Assembly: GCA_900321275.1 (NCBI GenBank)
Contig: ONVI01000014.1
Span: forward strand, 1-50,593
From: an uncultured Eubacteriales bacterium
GTDB taxonomy: Bacteria; Bacillota; Clostridia; Oscillospirales; Oscillospiraceae
DNA: 50,593 bases
Reading direction: 5' to 3'
Part shown: one piece after another, positions 26,743 to 34,769 of the stretch
Position numbering within the stretch: position 1 is the stretch's first letter
Layout of the letters: the number at the start of each line of letters is the position of its first letter
The notes under the pieces: generated by a model
The model's database searches: none
Told to the model about the DNA's origin: nothing
Seen by the model: only the letters and a program-made list of their open reading frames with translations
Position numbers and translations under genes: made by a program

Positions 26743-29700
26743 CAAGAACAAAAACCATTTGGCGCAGAAGGCTGTGTATGCTCTTCTGCGCCATTCTCAT
26801 CTTCGGCCTGCTGCCGCTGACAGCGTCAGCAGATACCGCGGTCATCAGCTCCGCGCCCATGACCTCGTACTTTGAGACCTATACCAGCACCGGTGCCTGG
26901 ACGGATCTCCAGACACCCGCGCACTGGATCACGGACACAGGCGAAGTTGCCTACTGCCTCCAGACCTCCAAGGACAATCCCTACAACGGCGGCTACTATA
27001 CCGTCGAGGGCTATGAGTATTACAGCGATTATGTCCTCAACGGCCTGCAGGCGATCCTGGATCACGGTTATCCCGCGACAACCATGGGCTTCTCGGATGA
27101 AGAAGCGAGGTACGCGACAGCAAACGCCATACGGTTTTTCCTTGCGGAGAATTATGCTGACGGCGTACCGCAGTTTTTAAATCTGAATGTCAACGGCGAT
27201 TGGATTCGCGGGAAATACGGGTACGAGGATTTGTTCCGCTATTCCCTCTATCTCCTGTACATGGCCAGAACCCAGGATATGACCCCGGTTGACGGCGGTA
27301 CGCTGGAGTTTACCCCGGACACGATCACGCTGACCGAAGACCCCGGCGGCCAGTATTTCACCGGCGATGTGTACCTGAACAAGAATATCTCCGGCGACTA
27401 CAGCCTCATGGACAATGCTCCGGCGGGAACACTCACCGTCACCGGCCATACCGGAACGCAGAGCGAGACGCTTACGCTGCAGGTTCCCGCGTCCTTTGCC
27501 AATCAGAGCTGTACCCTGTGCGCCTACGGCATGGACGAAGCGCCTGCGGCTGCCCTCTTCTTCTGGGCTCCGGCTGCGGCAAACCAGCAGCGAATCGTCA
27601 CCTATGTGTTGGACTCCACCAAGAGCATCTTTGTGCGCGGGTTTCTGACGATCAACGCACCCGGCATCACAGAGCGAAACGGCAGCATCCGCATCACCAA
27701 AACCGGGGACAGCGGAGAGGCGCTTCCGGGCGTTAGCTTCAACCTGTACGACAGCAACCAGAACCTGATCGACAGCGGCACCACAGACGGCAGCGGACAG
27801 ATCACTTTCTCCGGTCTGGCGCTTGGAGATTACTACTATCAGGAAACTGAAACGCTGTCAGGCTATGTGCTGGATTCGACCATGTACCCCATCACGGTTT
27901 CGTCCACCGATCAGGCAACGGAGGTGACTGTCACCAACACTCGCGCGTCCGGCAGCATCGTCGTCATGAAAACGGACGCGGATACCGGTGCGGCTTTGCC
28001 GGGCGTCCATTTCACCCTGTCGGATGCACTCGGCAATCTGGTGGACGAGGGTGACACCGGCGCTGACGGCAGCTTGACCTTCGGGCCTCTGCCGCTTGGT
28101 ACCTATAGTCTGGTGGAAACATCCGCTCCTGGCAGTTATGTCCCAGACAACACCCCGATCTCCATCATGCTGGATACCAACGGGCAGACCATTACGAAGA
28201 ACATCACGAACAGTAAAGCGCTCGGTTCCGTATCCATCATGAAGACAGACACCGAAACCGGCGCAGCTCTGGGCGGCGTCCACTTCGCCCTTCTGGATTC
28301 GTCCACGCTGGCAATTGCCGAAGGTGACACCGAGAGTGACGGTACGTTGCTGTTTTCGGGGATTCCGCTCGGATCGTACACCCTGCGCGAGACTGCAACC
28401 GTGAACGGGTATGTACTGGATTCCACGCCGATCCCGGTGGAGATCACCACAGCCGGACAGACTGTTACCATCAACGCGACGAATGCTCCGGCAAAAGGAG
28501 GAATCGCCATCACCAAGACCGATGCGGACACCGGTGCTGTAATCGCGGGCGTCCATTTCATCCTCTATGACGGAAACAATAATCCTGTTACTGAAGGAGA
28601 TACTCTGGCTGATGGCACACTGGCGTTTTCAGACCTGCTGCTTGGGACATACAGCCTGATTGAGACCTATACCCCGACCGGCTATGTTCTGGATAGCACG
28701 CCGAGAACCGTCACCATCTCGGAGCATGGGCAGATTGTGGAGATCAGCGTCACGAACGGCGCTGCCAGCGCAGGTATCCTCGTTGTCAAGACCGACGCGG
28801 AAACTGGGCTGCCCCTGTCGGGAATCCACTTCATCCTGACTGATTCCTCCGGCGCGACGGTCGGAGGCGGCGGGACGGATGAAAACGGTGAACTGAGGTT
28901 TTCCGGCCTGCCGCTGGGTACCTATACGCTCACGGAGACTGAAACGCGAAACGGCTACGTTCTGGACGGCACCCCGATCACTATTACGCTGGACGCCAAC
29001 GGTCAGACCGTCACGCAGAACATCAGCAACACGCCCGCCCGCGGCTCAGTGTCCGTCATCAAGACCGATGCTGAGACGGGTGTGCCGCTCTCTGGCGTCC
29101 ATTTTCAACTGCGGGATGAGGCCGGGGCGCTTACCGCCGAGGGAGATACCACAGCAGACGGCACCCTGACTCTGTCCAACATCCCTCTCGGCAGCTACAC
29201 GATCCAGGAGACCACAACCCCGGAAGGTTATGTGCCTGATCCTACGCTCAGAACGGTAAACATCACAGAGGACGGGCAAACCGTGCAGATCACGGTGGAG
29301 AACACCCCGATCCGAGGATCGCTGGAGATCATCAAGAAGGATGTTTACGATGAAATCCCCCTCATGGGCGCGGGCTTTCGCCTCTATGACAGCGCTGGGA
29401 CGCAGGTGGCCGAGGGCTATACCAATGCCGAGGGCAAGCTGAGCTTTGCGGGACTCGCGCAGGGAAACTACACCTTCCGGGAGTTCAAGGCTCCAAAGGG
29501 CTACATTCTGGATGAAAGCGTCCATACCTTCACCATCTCCGACGTCGGCGCGCCGATCACCAAGACTGTCACGAACATACGCAGGCCCGGTACCCTCATC
29601 GTCAAGAAGCAGAACGCCAACGGCAGCCCCCTCGAAGGAGCTGCTTTTTTGCTGGAGTATTCCACGGATGATGGCTCAACCTGGAAGCCGGTGTTCTACC

Positions 29701-30116
29701 GCGTAGGCAATGAGGTCGCGCGCGGCGCCTGCACGACACTCGGACTCGACGGCGGACAGCTCACCACCGGCGCAGACGGCACGGCAACCTTCACTGGCCT
29801 GCGGGCGGATGGGATCGTTCTCTATCGCTTGACAGAAACCAAAGCGCCTCCCGGCATGTCCCTGTTGGGCAGTTCCATTCTGGTCGGCGCCCTCCCTATC
29901 GAGTCAGACAACATCTATGCCGAGGACTCCGAGGTCTTCGACAGCAAAGCCTTCCACTATACACTGGAAATTACAGCGACTGACGCCTCTCAGTACCGCC
30001 TGCCGGAAACCGGCGGCGATGACGGCCTCAAAATCCTGCCCTTTGCCATGATATTCCTGACAGCACCCATCATTTTTACATTCAAATCTAAAAAAGAAGG
30101 AGAAATAACCGAATGA
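26739..30116 (+). CDS. LPXTG-anchored SpaA-type adhesin with eight Cna-B repeats
   Basis: A surface protein of 1,125 residues, probably the pilus tip or accessory pilin. Signal peptide: residues 1-30 (RRLCMLFCAILIFGLLPLTASA). Residues about 45-150 look like a thioester-type domain with Cys73 in AYCLQ and YATANAIRFFLAE. The Gln that normally forms the thioester is not at the expected place. From about residue 315, eight Cna-B/SpaA repeats of about 90 residues follow, each with a Lys near KTD, a Glu in ET, and a final TNT-like Asn, the pattern of self-made isopeptide bonds. LPETG lies at 1088-1092, followed by a membrane helix and KSKKEGE. It overlaps the major pilin gene by four bases. Confidence 0.9.
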   Translation: MTRTKTIWRRRLCMLFCAILIFGLLPLTASADTAVISSAPMTSYFETYTSTGAWTDLQTPAHWITDTGEVAYCLQTSKDNPYNGGYYTVEGYEYYSDYVLNGLQAILDHGYPATTMGFSDEEARYATANAIRFFLAENYADGVPQFLNLNVNGDWIRGKYGYEDLFRYSLYLLYMARTQDMTPVDGGTLEFTPDTITLTEDPGGQYFTGDVYLNKNISGDYSLMDNAPAGTLTVTGHTGTQSETLTLQVPASFANQSCTLCAYGMDEAPAAALFFWAPAAANQQRIVTYVLDSTKSIFVRGFLTINAPGITERNGSIRITKTGDSGEALPGVSFNLYDSNQNLIDSGTTDGSGQITFSGLALGDYYYQETETLSGYVLDSTMYPITVSSTDQATEVTVTNTRASGSIVVMKTDADTGAALPGVHFTLSDALGNLVDEGDTGADGSLTFGPLPLGTYSLVETSAPGSYVPDNTPISIMLDTNGQTITKNITNSKALGSVSIMKTDTETGAALGGVHFALLDSSTLAIAEGDTESDGTLLFSGIPLGSYTLRETATVNGYVLDSTPIPVEITTAGQTVTINATNAPAKGGIAITKTDADTGAVIAGVHFILYDGNNNPVTEGDTLADGTLAFSDLLLGTYSLIETYTPTGYVLDSTPRTVTISEHGQIVEISVTNGAASAGILVVKTDAETGLPLSGIHFILTDSSGATVGGGGTDENGELRFSGLPLGTYTLTETETRNGYVLDGTPITITLDANGQTVTQNISNTPARGSVSVIKTDAETGVPLSGVHFQLRDEAGALTAEGDTTADGTLTLSNIPLGSYTIQETTTPEGYVPDPTLRTVNITEDGQTVQITVENTPIRGSLEIIKKDVYDEIPLMGAGFRLYDSAGTQVAEGYTNAEGKLSFAGLAQGNYTFREFKAPKGYILDESVHTFTISDVGAPITKTVTNIRRPGTLIVKKQNANGSPLEGAAFLLEYSTDDGSTWKPVFYRVGNEVARGACTTLGLDGGQLTTGADGTATFTGLRADGIVLYRLTETKAPPGMSLLGSSILVGALPIESDNIYAEDSEVFDSKAFHYTLEITATDASQYRLPETGGDDGLKILPFAMIFLTAPIIFTFKSKKEGEITE
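27682..29590 (+). repeat. Tandem ~270-bp Cna-B coding repeats
   Basis: Seven successive units of about 270 bp, with a longer eighth unit after them. Each begins with a Gly codon before an ITK/VMK/VKT strand and ends in a TNT-like strand. Units 2 to 6 are closest in sequence (GVHF, LPLGTYSL, GYVLDSTP), so they arose by duplication and may recombine to change adhesin length. Confidence 0.75.
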
Positions 30117-31990
30117 GAAGAATACTTTCCATGATCTTTGCTGTGATGTTGCTTTGCAGCCTTACGGTTCCCGCCTTTGCGGATTCGACGATTGACCTCA
30201 CCCAGACCGGCTCCGTGAACCTCTGGAAATATGACCTGACCTCTGCCCAGGCGGACGGCGTGTGGGACAGCTCTTACGTCTCCACCGGCGTCCGTGATCA
30301 GAGCGGCGTTGAAGCGATCCTCGGCGCAAGCGGCAGTTCAAGCGGGTACGCGATTGAAGGGGTGGTGTACACCTATCTCAAGGTAGCCGAGCTCAAGAGC
30401 GTAACCGTAACGGATAATAACGTGGAACGCTCCGAGCTGATGTACGGCATCGTCAACAATGCAGCCAACACCGCCTTTCTGACCGCCATCGGTGTCAGCA
30501 CCAATGACCGTTACGCCGCCGCAGACGATATAACGGGCGGTGTAACGACGTACTACTATCGCTCCGACACCCTGATCGCCGGCCTCCAGAACGCGCTGTC
30601 TGCCAACGCCACCACGGTAAAGAACGCGCTGGAAACCTATGTTGTTAACAACGGCGGCACGGCAATGCCCGCCACGGACGCCAACGGTCACAGCGCTGCC
30701 AGTGATCTGCCCCTGGGCCTGTATCTCTTCGTTGAAACCAGCGTCCCTGAGATGGTCACCAGCACCACCGCTCCCTTCCTGATCAGTATTCCCATGACCT
30801 CCACCACCGCCAGCGGCAGCTCGTGGATCTATGACATTACCGTCTATCCGAAGAACCTGACCGGCCTACCCACGCTGGATAAGACCGTAAGGGAAGCAAA
30901 AACCTCCTCCGGCAAGAATAATGGCAGCGCCGCCATCAGCGACGGATACGCGGAATCCGCCACTGCCTCCGCGGGAGATACCGTCGAGTACCAGATCATC
31001 AGCACCCTGCCCAGTATCACTTCCACAACCTCGTACCTCTCTCAGTATACCTTCGTGGATACGCTGAGCACCGGGCTGACGTATAAAAAGAATGATGTGG
31101 TACTGGAGTTCTACAGCGAAGCAGCCTGCACCAACAAGATCGCCACCTGGACCACTGACAGCGAGAAGTTTACGGTAGGCTATACCACGGGCACGAACGG
31201 CGAGAGTATCATGACCATCGCTCTGACTGCGGCGGGTCTCAGCGAAATTAATACCAGCAGCGCCGTCTATACCGGGGCTTCCGCGGTCAACAGCGGCTAC
31301 AGCGACTGTACCCTGCGCATCACCTACGCCGCCACGCTGGATACGGACAACTCCCTTGTCCTCGGCGATACCGGCAATCCCAACGAGGTCACCCTGACCT
31401 GGAAGCGCAGCAACACCAGTTACTACGATACCCTGACGGATGAAGCGGCGGTGTACGCCTTTGGTCTGGACGTGACCAAGAACTTCTCCGATGGACGCGG
31501 TGACGCCACAAAGGTTGAGTTCCTGATCCAGAACAGCACGGACAACTACTATCTCACCGGCTCCCTCAACACCACGGAGAATGTGTGGTATGTGACCGGC
31601 AAGACGGCAGAGGCAAACAGCGCTACCCACTTCATCCCGACCGCGGCGGGTAAGCTGACGGTCAAGGGGCTGGAGGATGACGCCTACACGCTGACCGAGG
31701 TCAAGACAGACAGCGCCTACACGCTGCTCAAGGCTCCCGTGCAGGTGGTCGTCAGCAAGAGCGGTTCGACCATTACAGCGACCGTGGACGGAAACGCTGT
31801 CAATATGAGCGCAGTCGGAACCTCTGGCCATGCCCTGGTGCCCTTTACGATCATCAACACCCGCGGCTTCGACCTTCCCCAGACCGGCGGCACCGGCAAC
31901 TGGATGTTCCCTGTGATCGGCATGGTTATGCTGGCAGCCTGCATCACCGGCATCGTGATCCTGCTGAAAAAGAAACCCGCGCAGGAATAA
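30113..31990 (+). CDS. LPXTG major pilin (FctA/SpaH-like)
   Basis: The 625-residue pilus backbone subunit is polymerised by a class C sortase, which joins the Thr of LPXTG to the Lys of the pilin motif in the next subunit. Signal peptide: residues 1-23. The pilin motif is WIYDITVYPKN with Lys247. An E-box-like YTLTEVKT lies near residue 525. LPQTG is at 588-592, followed by a membrane helix (GMVMLAACITGIVILL) and KKKPAQE. Two or three pilin domains with isopeptide chemistry are likely. It lies between the adhesin and two sortases, the standard order of Gram-positive pilus operons. Confidence 0.92.
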   Translation: MRRILSMIFAVMLLCSLTVPAFADSTIDLTQTGSVNLWKYDLTSAQADGVWDSSYVSTGVRDQSGVEAILGASGSSSGYAIEGVVYTYLKVAELKSVTVTDNNVERSELMYGIVNNAANTAFLTAIGVSTNDRYAAADDITGGVTTYYYRSDTLIAGLQNALSANATTVKNALETYVVNNGGTAMPATDANGHSAASDLPLGLYLFVETSVPEMVTSTTAPFLISIPMTSTTASGSSWIYDITVYPKNLTGLPTLDKTVREAKTSSGKNNGSAAISDGYAESATASAGDTVEYQIISTLPSITSTTSYLSQYTFVDTLSTGLTYKKNDVVLEFYSEAACTNKIATWTTDSEKFTVGYTTGTNGESIMTIALTAAGLSEINTSSAVYTGASAVNSGYSDCTLRITYAATLDTDNSLVLGDTGNPNEVTLTWKRSNTSYYDTLTDEAAVYAFGLDVTKNFSDGRGDATKVEFLIQNSTDNYYLTGSLNTTENVWYVTGKTAEANSATHFIPTAAGKLTVKGLEDDAYTLTEVKTDSAYTLLKAPVQVVVSKSGSTITATVDGNAVNMSAVGTSGHALVPFTIINTRGFDLPQTGGTGNWMFPVIGMVMLAACITGIVILLKKKPAQE

Positions 31991-32000
31991 AATGAACCAT

Positions 32001-32028
32001 TCAGGGAGGCCCGAAAGGGTCTCCCTGA
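32001..32028 (+). other. RNA stem-loop with GAAA tetraloop between pilin and sortases
   Basis: TCAGGGAGGCCC (32001-32012) pairs over all 12 positions, with one G-U pair, with GGGTCTCCCTGA (32017-32028), and the loop is GAAA. No T run follows, so it is not a classical terminator. It could protect the 3' end of the abundant pilin mRNA or lower read-through into the sortases. Confidence 0.65.
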
Positions 32029-32043
32029 TCCTATGGAGGTGCA

Positions 32044-32997
32044 ATGAAAAGAAAAATCATTATTCTGATCTGCGCTGTCTGTATGATTCTGGCTCTTGTC
32101 ATCACCCTGTACCCTCTCATCAGCAATGTGGCTGGGGAGAAGTACCGAAGCATAGTGGAAACCCGGTATGACAAGGCCGTGGAAAAGCTGAACACCATGG
32201 AATTGATCGCAGAGAAGGAAGAAGCTGTCTTGTACAACAGAACCCTGCAGGGCGGAACCGAAAACGCTTTCTCCCGTGAAGCGCTGGCTCAGGCTGAGCA
32301 AAGCTATTCGCGCTTGCTGAATGTGCGCGGCGACGGGATCATGGGATATGTTCAGATCCCGAAGATCGGCGTGGAACTTCCCATCTACCACGGCACAGCG
32401 GAAGAGACACTGGATAAGGGCGTCGGGCATCTGTTAGGCACATCCCTGCCGGTCGGCGGGATCGGGACGCATTGTGTTCTGACCGGGCATTCCGGCCTCG
32501 CCGGGACGCGCATGTTTTCCGACCTCGATCAGCTCAAAAAAGGCGACGTGTTCTATCTGAAGGTGCTGGACGAGACCCACGCCTACATGATCCTGGACAT
32601 CAACACGGTGCTGCCGGAGGACACGAGCAAGCTGACCGTTGATCCGCAGAGGGAAAGCGTGACGCTGGTGACCTGTACGCCCTTCGGGGTCAATACGCAC
32701 CGACTGCTGGTGCGAGGTGAGCGCATTGAGTACAGCATGGCGGAGAGGCTGGTTGAGGAGGCGGACATTCAGGAGCCGAAGACGGAATCCACCTGGACTC
32801 AGGAGTATCTGAAAGGCGTCGGTCTGGGCTGCCTTGGAATCATCCTGGCCACAGCGATTGTACTGACGCTGCGCTTTGTTCTGAGCAGGAATCGTGCAGA
32901 GAATATGCCTGCCTTGGCTGCGGCTTACCCTGTCAGGGGATCTGAAAGCCTTTCCTGTGATCATGGAAGGAGGAGAGGTCGCCATGAAAAAGCGTAA
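32044..32997 (+). CDS. srtC: Class C (pilin-polymerising) sortase 1
   Basis: A membrane-bound transpeptidase of 317 residues. It has an N-terminal helix (IIILICAVCMILALVITLYPL), a helical stalk and the sortase domain with GYVQIPKIGVELPIYHG. The catalytic His is in LTGHSG, Cys211 in TLVTCTPFG, and the Arg in NTHRLLVRG. A second C-terminal membrane helix (GLGCLGIILATAIVLTLRF) is typical of class C. No DPW/DPF lid motif is seen. The start ATG has GGAGGTGCA. The 3' end overlaps the second sortase by 14 bases, and the C-terminal tail (CDHGRRRGRHEKA) looks like a by-product of that overlap. Confidence 0.92.
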   Translation: MKRKIIILICAVCMILALVITLYPLISNVAGEKYRSIVETRYDKAVEKLNTMELIAEKEEAVLYNRTLQGGTENAFSREALAQAEQSYSRLLNVRGDGIMGYVQIPKIGVELPIYHGTAEETLDKGVGHLLGTSLPVGGIGTHCVLTGHSGLAGTRMFSDLDQLKKGDVFYLKVLDETHAYMILDINTVLPEDTSKLTVDPQRESVTLVTCTPFGVNTHRLLVRGERIEYSMAERLVEEADIQEPKTESTWTQEYLKGVGLGCLGIILATAIVLTLRFVLSRNRAENMPALAAAYPVRGSESLSCDHGRRRGRHEKA

Positions 32998-33733
32998 ATT
33001 CGCATGGGATCTCTTCTGGATGGTTGTCCTGATCACCGCTGCCATGGCCTCCGCCGCGCTTGCGCTCAATCCCTTGATATACAAAGCCGAAAGAACACGG
33101 CAGATCAGGCATGACGTCAAACAGTTCAGCCGGAGCGTCGAGGAGATTAAGGAGGAAGCGGAACAGAAGGAAGAACCCATGCCCTATGAGGAGCTCTATC
33201 GTTCAATCCAGACCTACAACGAATGGCTGGTGACGATCAGCCAGGGGAACCTGACCAATCGGGTATCCACAGAGATCGTCCCGATCACGATGACGGACTA
33301 CGGGCTTCCGGATGAGGTTTTCGGCGTCCTGCGCATCCCTGCCATGGATCTGGAGATGCCTATTTATCTCGGGGCCAACTACGACAATCTGGCAAACGGC
33401 GCGGCAGTGCTGACCCAAACCAGCATCCCCATCGGCGGTGAGAACACCAACGCGGTCATCGCCGGGCATCGGGGCTGGAATGGGTATCCGTACTTCCTGG
33501 ACATTGAAAACCTGCAGGTGGGCGACCTGATCTTCATCAAAAATGTTTGGGAAGAGCTGACCTACCAGGTGAAGACAATCCGCATCGTATATCCTGATGA
33601 CATCGACGCGATCCTGATCCAGCCAGGAAAGGATATGGTGACGCTCATGACCTGCCACCCGCCCAACACCGGGGGCCGTTATCGCTACCTCGTGTACTGC
33701 GAGAGAGCAAAAAACGAGGGAGCAGACGCTTAA
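32984..33733 (+). CDS. Class C-like sortase 2
   Basis: The second sortase has 249 residues with an N-terminal membrane helix (LFWMVVLITAAMASAALAL) and the domain signature GVLRIPAMDLEMPIYLG. The catalytic residues are His in IAGHRGW, Cys224 in TLMTCHPP and Arg in RYRYLVYCER. It lacks the C-terminal helix of its neighbour. Two sortases with diverged signatures in one pilus operon suggest that each handles a different substrate, for example backbone versus adhesin, or wall anchoring. GGAAGGAGGAGAGG precedes ATG 32984. Confidence 0.9.
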   Translation: MKKRKFAWDLFWMVVLITAAMASAALALNPLIYKAERTRQIRHDVKQFSRSVEEIKEEAEQKEEPMPYEELYRSIQTYNEWLVTISQGNLTNRVSTEIVPITMTDYGLPDEVFGVLRIPAMDLEMPIYLGANYDNLANGAAVLTQTSIPIGGENTNAVIAGHRGWNGYPYFLDIENLQVGDLIFIKNVWEELTYQVKTIRIVYPDDIDAILIQPGKDMVTLMTCHPPNTGGRYRYLVYCERAKNEGADA

Positions 33734-33747
33734 TGCGCTGCTCCCTC
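33716..33747. terminator. Bidirectional hairpin over convergent stops
   Basis: GAGGGAGCAG (33716-33725) and CTGCTCCCTC (33738-33747), with GCG pairing inside, form a stem that contains the stop codons of sortase 2 and of the PIN gene. A-rich bases on the left and AAATT on the right fit termination in both directions. Confidence 0.6.
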
Positions 33748-34128
33748 AAATTCCAGAAAATCTGCCGCTGTCATGCACTTGGGATGCTCCATGTCCAAGC
33801 TCAGAAAATCTTTATCCCCGGTCAGGATGATGTCTACGTCTGCAACAATGGCTGCATTCAGAATCGGCTGATCTTTCGCATCGCGGATCAGTTTTTCCGC
33901 ATGGTCAACTGCGGGGATCAGCTCATAGGAAAGTTCCGCCAGCAGGACTTCGGCATCCGGCAGATATTTTGGAGCCTTTCGCTGCAAGATATCCCGAATC
34001 TCCACAATGTTTCTGTCACATAATACCATATCATGGTACTCCGTAACATGCATCAACGCCAGTGCTGGCCTGGAGTTTGGAAACAGCAGCGCGGAGAACA
34101 GGATGTTTGTGTCTACCAAAACCCGCAT
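33730..34128 (-). CDS. PIN-domain toxin
   Basis: The PIN fold is an Mg-dependent RNase used as the toxin in VapBC-like systems. The 132-residue protein has the start VLVDTNILFSALL with the first Asp, a central acidic residue (NIVEI), and ADVDIILTGDKDF with the last acidic cluster. This is the short form known as COG1569-like. It is read on the minus strand, opposite to the conjugation operon, directly after its AbrB-type antitoxin gene (3-bp gap). It may stabilise the element in the host. Confidence 0.88.
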   Translation of the reverse strand: MRVLVDTNILFSALLFPNSRPALALMHVTEYHDMVLCDRNIVEIRDILQRKAPKYLPDAEVLLAELSYELIPAVDHAEKLIRDAKDQPILNAAIVADVDIILTGDKDFLSLDMEHPKCMTAADFLEFEGAAH

Positions 34129-34131
34129 GTG

Positions 34132-34386
34132 TTACTGCCCTCCGTGACGCAGCTCGTCAATCAGGGCCTGAACATCATTTTCATCTCTCACGCCCATGGC
34201 TTCGGCTGCGCCTGCGAAAGCATTCTGAGCCTTGCGGATGGCGGAGGCAGAGGCGTTGCTCAAAACCACTTCACCGTCGCTGTTTTGGAAGAACAGGATT
34301 TTGTCGCCGGATTTGAGACCGAGAAGACGGCGAATCTCAACAGGGACGGTGATCTGACCATTGGAGGAAATCTTGGCAAGATTCAC
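34132..34386 (-). CDS. AbrB/MazE-type antitoxin
   Basis: A DNA-binding antitoxin of about 84 residues. The swapped-hairpin AbrB fold is at the N-terminus (NLAKISSNGQITVPVEIRRLLGLKSGDKILFF). The C-terminal half (AIRKAQNAFAGAAEAMGV) would bind the toxin. I prefer GTG 34386, which has AAAGG nine bases upstream and gives the usual MNLAKISSNGQ start; a GTG at 34395 is too near the same site. It precedes the PIN gene and probably represses the shared promoter at 34436-34464. Confidence 0.85.
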   Translation of the reverse strand: MNLAKISSNGQITVPVEIRRLLGLKSGDKILFFQNSDGEVVLSNASASAIRKAQNAFAGAAEAMGVRDENDVQALIDELRHGGQ

Positions 34387-34435
34387 GAAAACCACCCTTT
34401 CTTTTCTTGAAATCTAAAGAATTTCTTATGTCCAT

Positions 34436-34464
34436 ATTATACACAGAGGAGGAGATAAAGTAAA
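34436..34464 (-). promoter_or_regulatory. Promoter of the toxin-antitoxin pair
   Basis: On the minus strand TTTACT (34464-34459), a 17-base spacer and a perfect TATAAT (34441-34436) lie 50 bases before the antitoxin start. AAGAAATTCTTT (about 34416-34427), a near-perfect inverted repeat between promoter and gene, is a possible operator. Confidence 0.65.
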
Positions 34465-34493
34465 CACCCATTTTTTGAACAATTCTGGAGGTG

Positions 34494-34769
34494 ATGCAAC
34501 TGTACTATTACCCTGAGAATCTGGCCGCGAAAGCGACCTTCTGGCTGTGGGAGCTGCGGGATCTGGTGATCGTCGTCTTTGGCGTGCTGCTCTCCATTCT
34601 GGCGCTGACGCAGGCGGGAATCTTGCTGCCGCTGGTCGCAACAGCGCTTTTTGCCTTCCTCAGCATCCGCTTCGACGGCGTCTGCATCCTGGATTTCATC
34701 AGATGTGCCCTGTCGTTCTTCCTGCTGACGCCGCAGCTCTTTGAATGGAGGCCGCGCTATGAGGACTAA
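34494..34769 (+). CDS. PrgI/TcpE-like conjugal transfer membrane protein
   Basis: A small membrane protein of about 91 residues with two adjacent hydrophobic segments (LVIVVFGVLLSILALTQAGILL and LVATALFAFLSIRF). It lies directly before VirB4, the usual place of PrgI-type proteins in Gram-positive secretion systems. The start is uncertain. GGAGG (34487-34491) leaves only two bases before ATG 34494 but eight before CTG 34500, which would begin the protein at (M)YYYPEN. Its end overlaps the VirB4 start by 11 bases. Confidence 0.7.
   Translation: MQLYYYPENLAAKATFWLWELRDLVIVVFGVLLSILALTQAGILLPLVATALFAFLSIRFDGVCILDFIRCALSFFLLTPQLFEWRPRYED

Noticed and set aside
27682-29590. Repeats as a non-coding tandem array
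   Set aside because: They keep frame and encode Cna-B domains.
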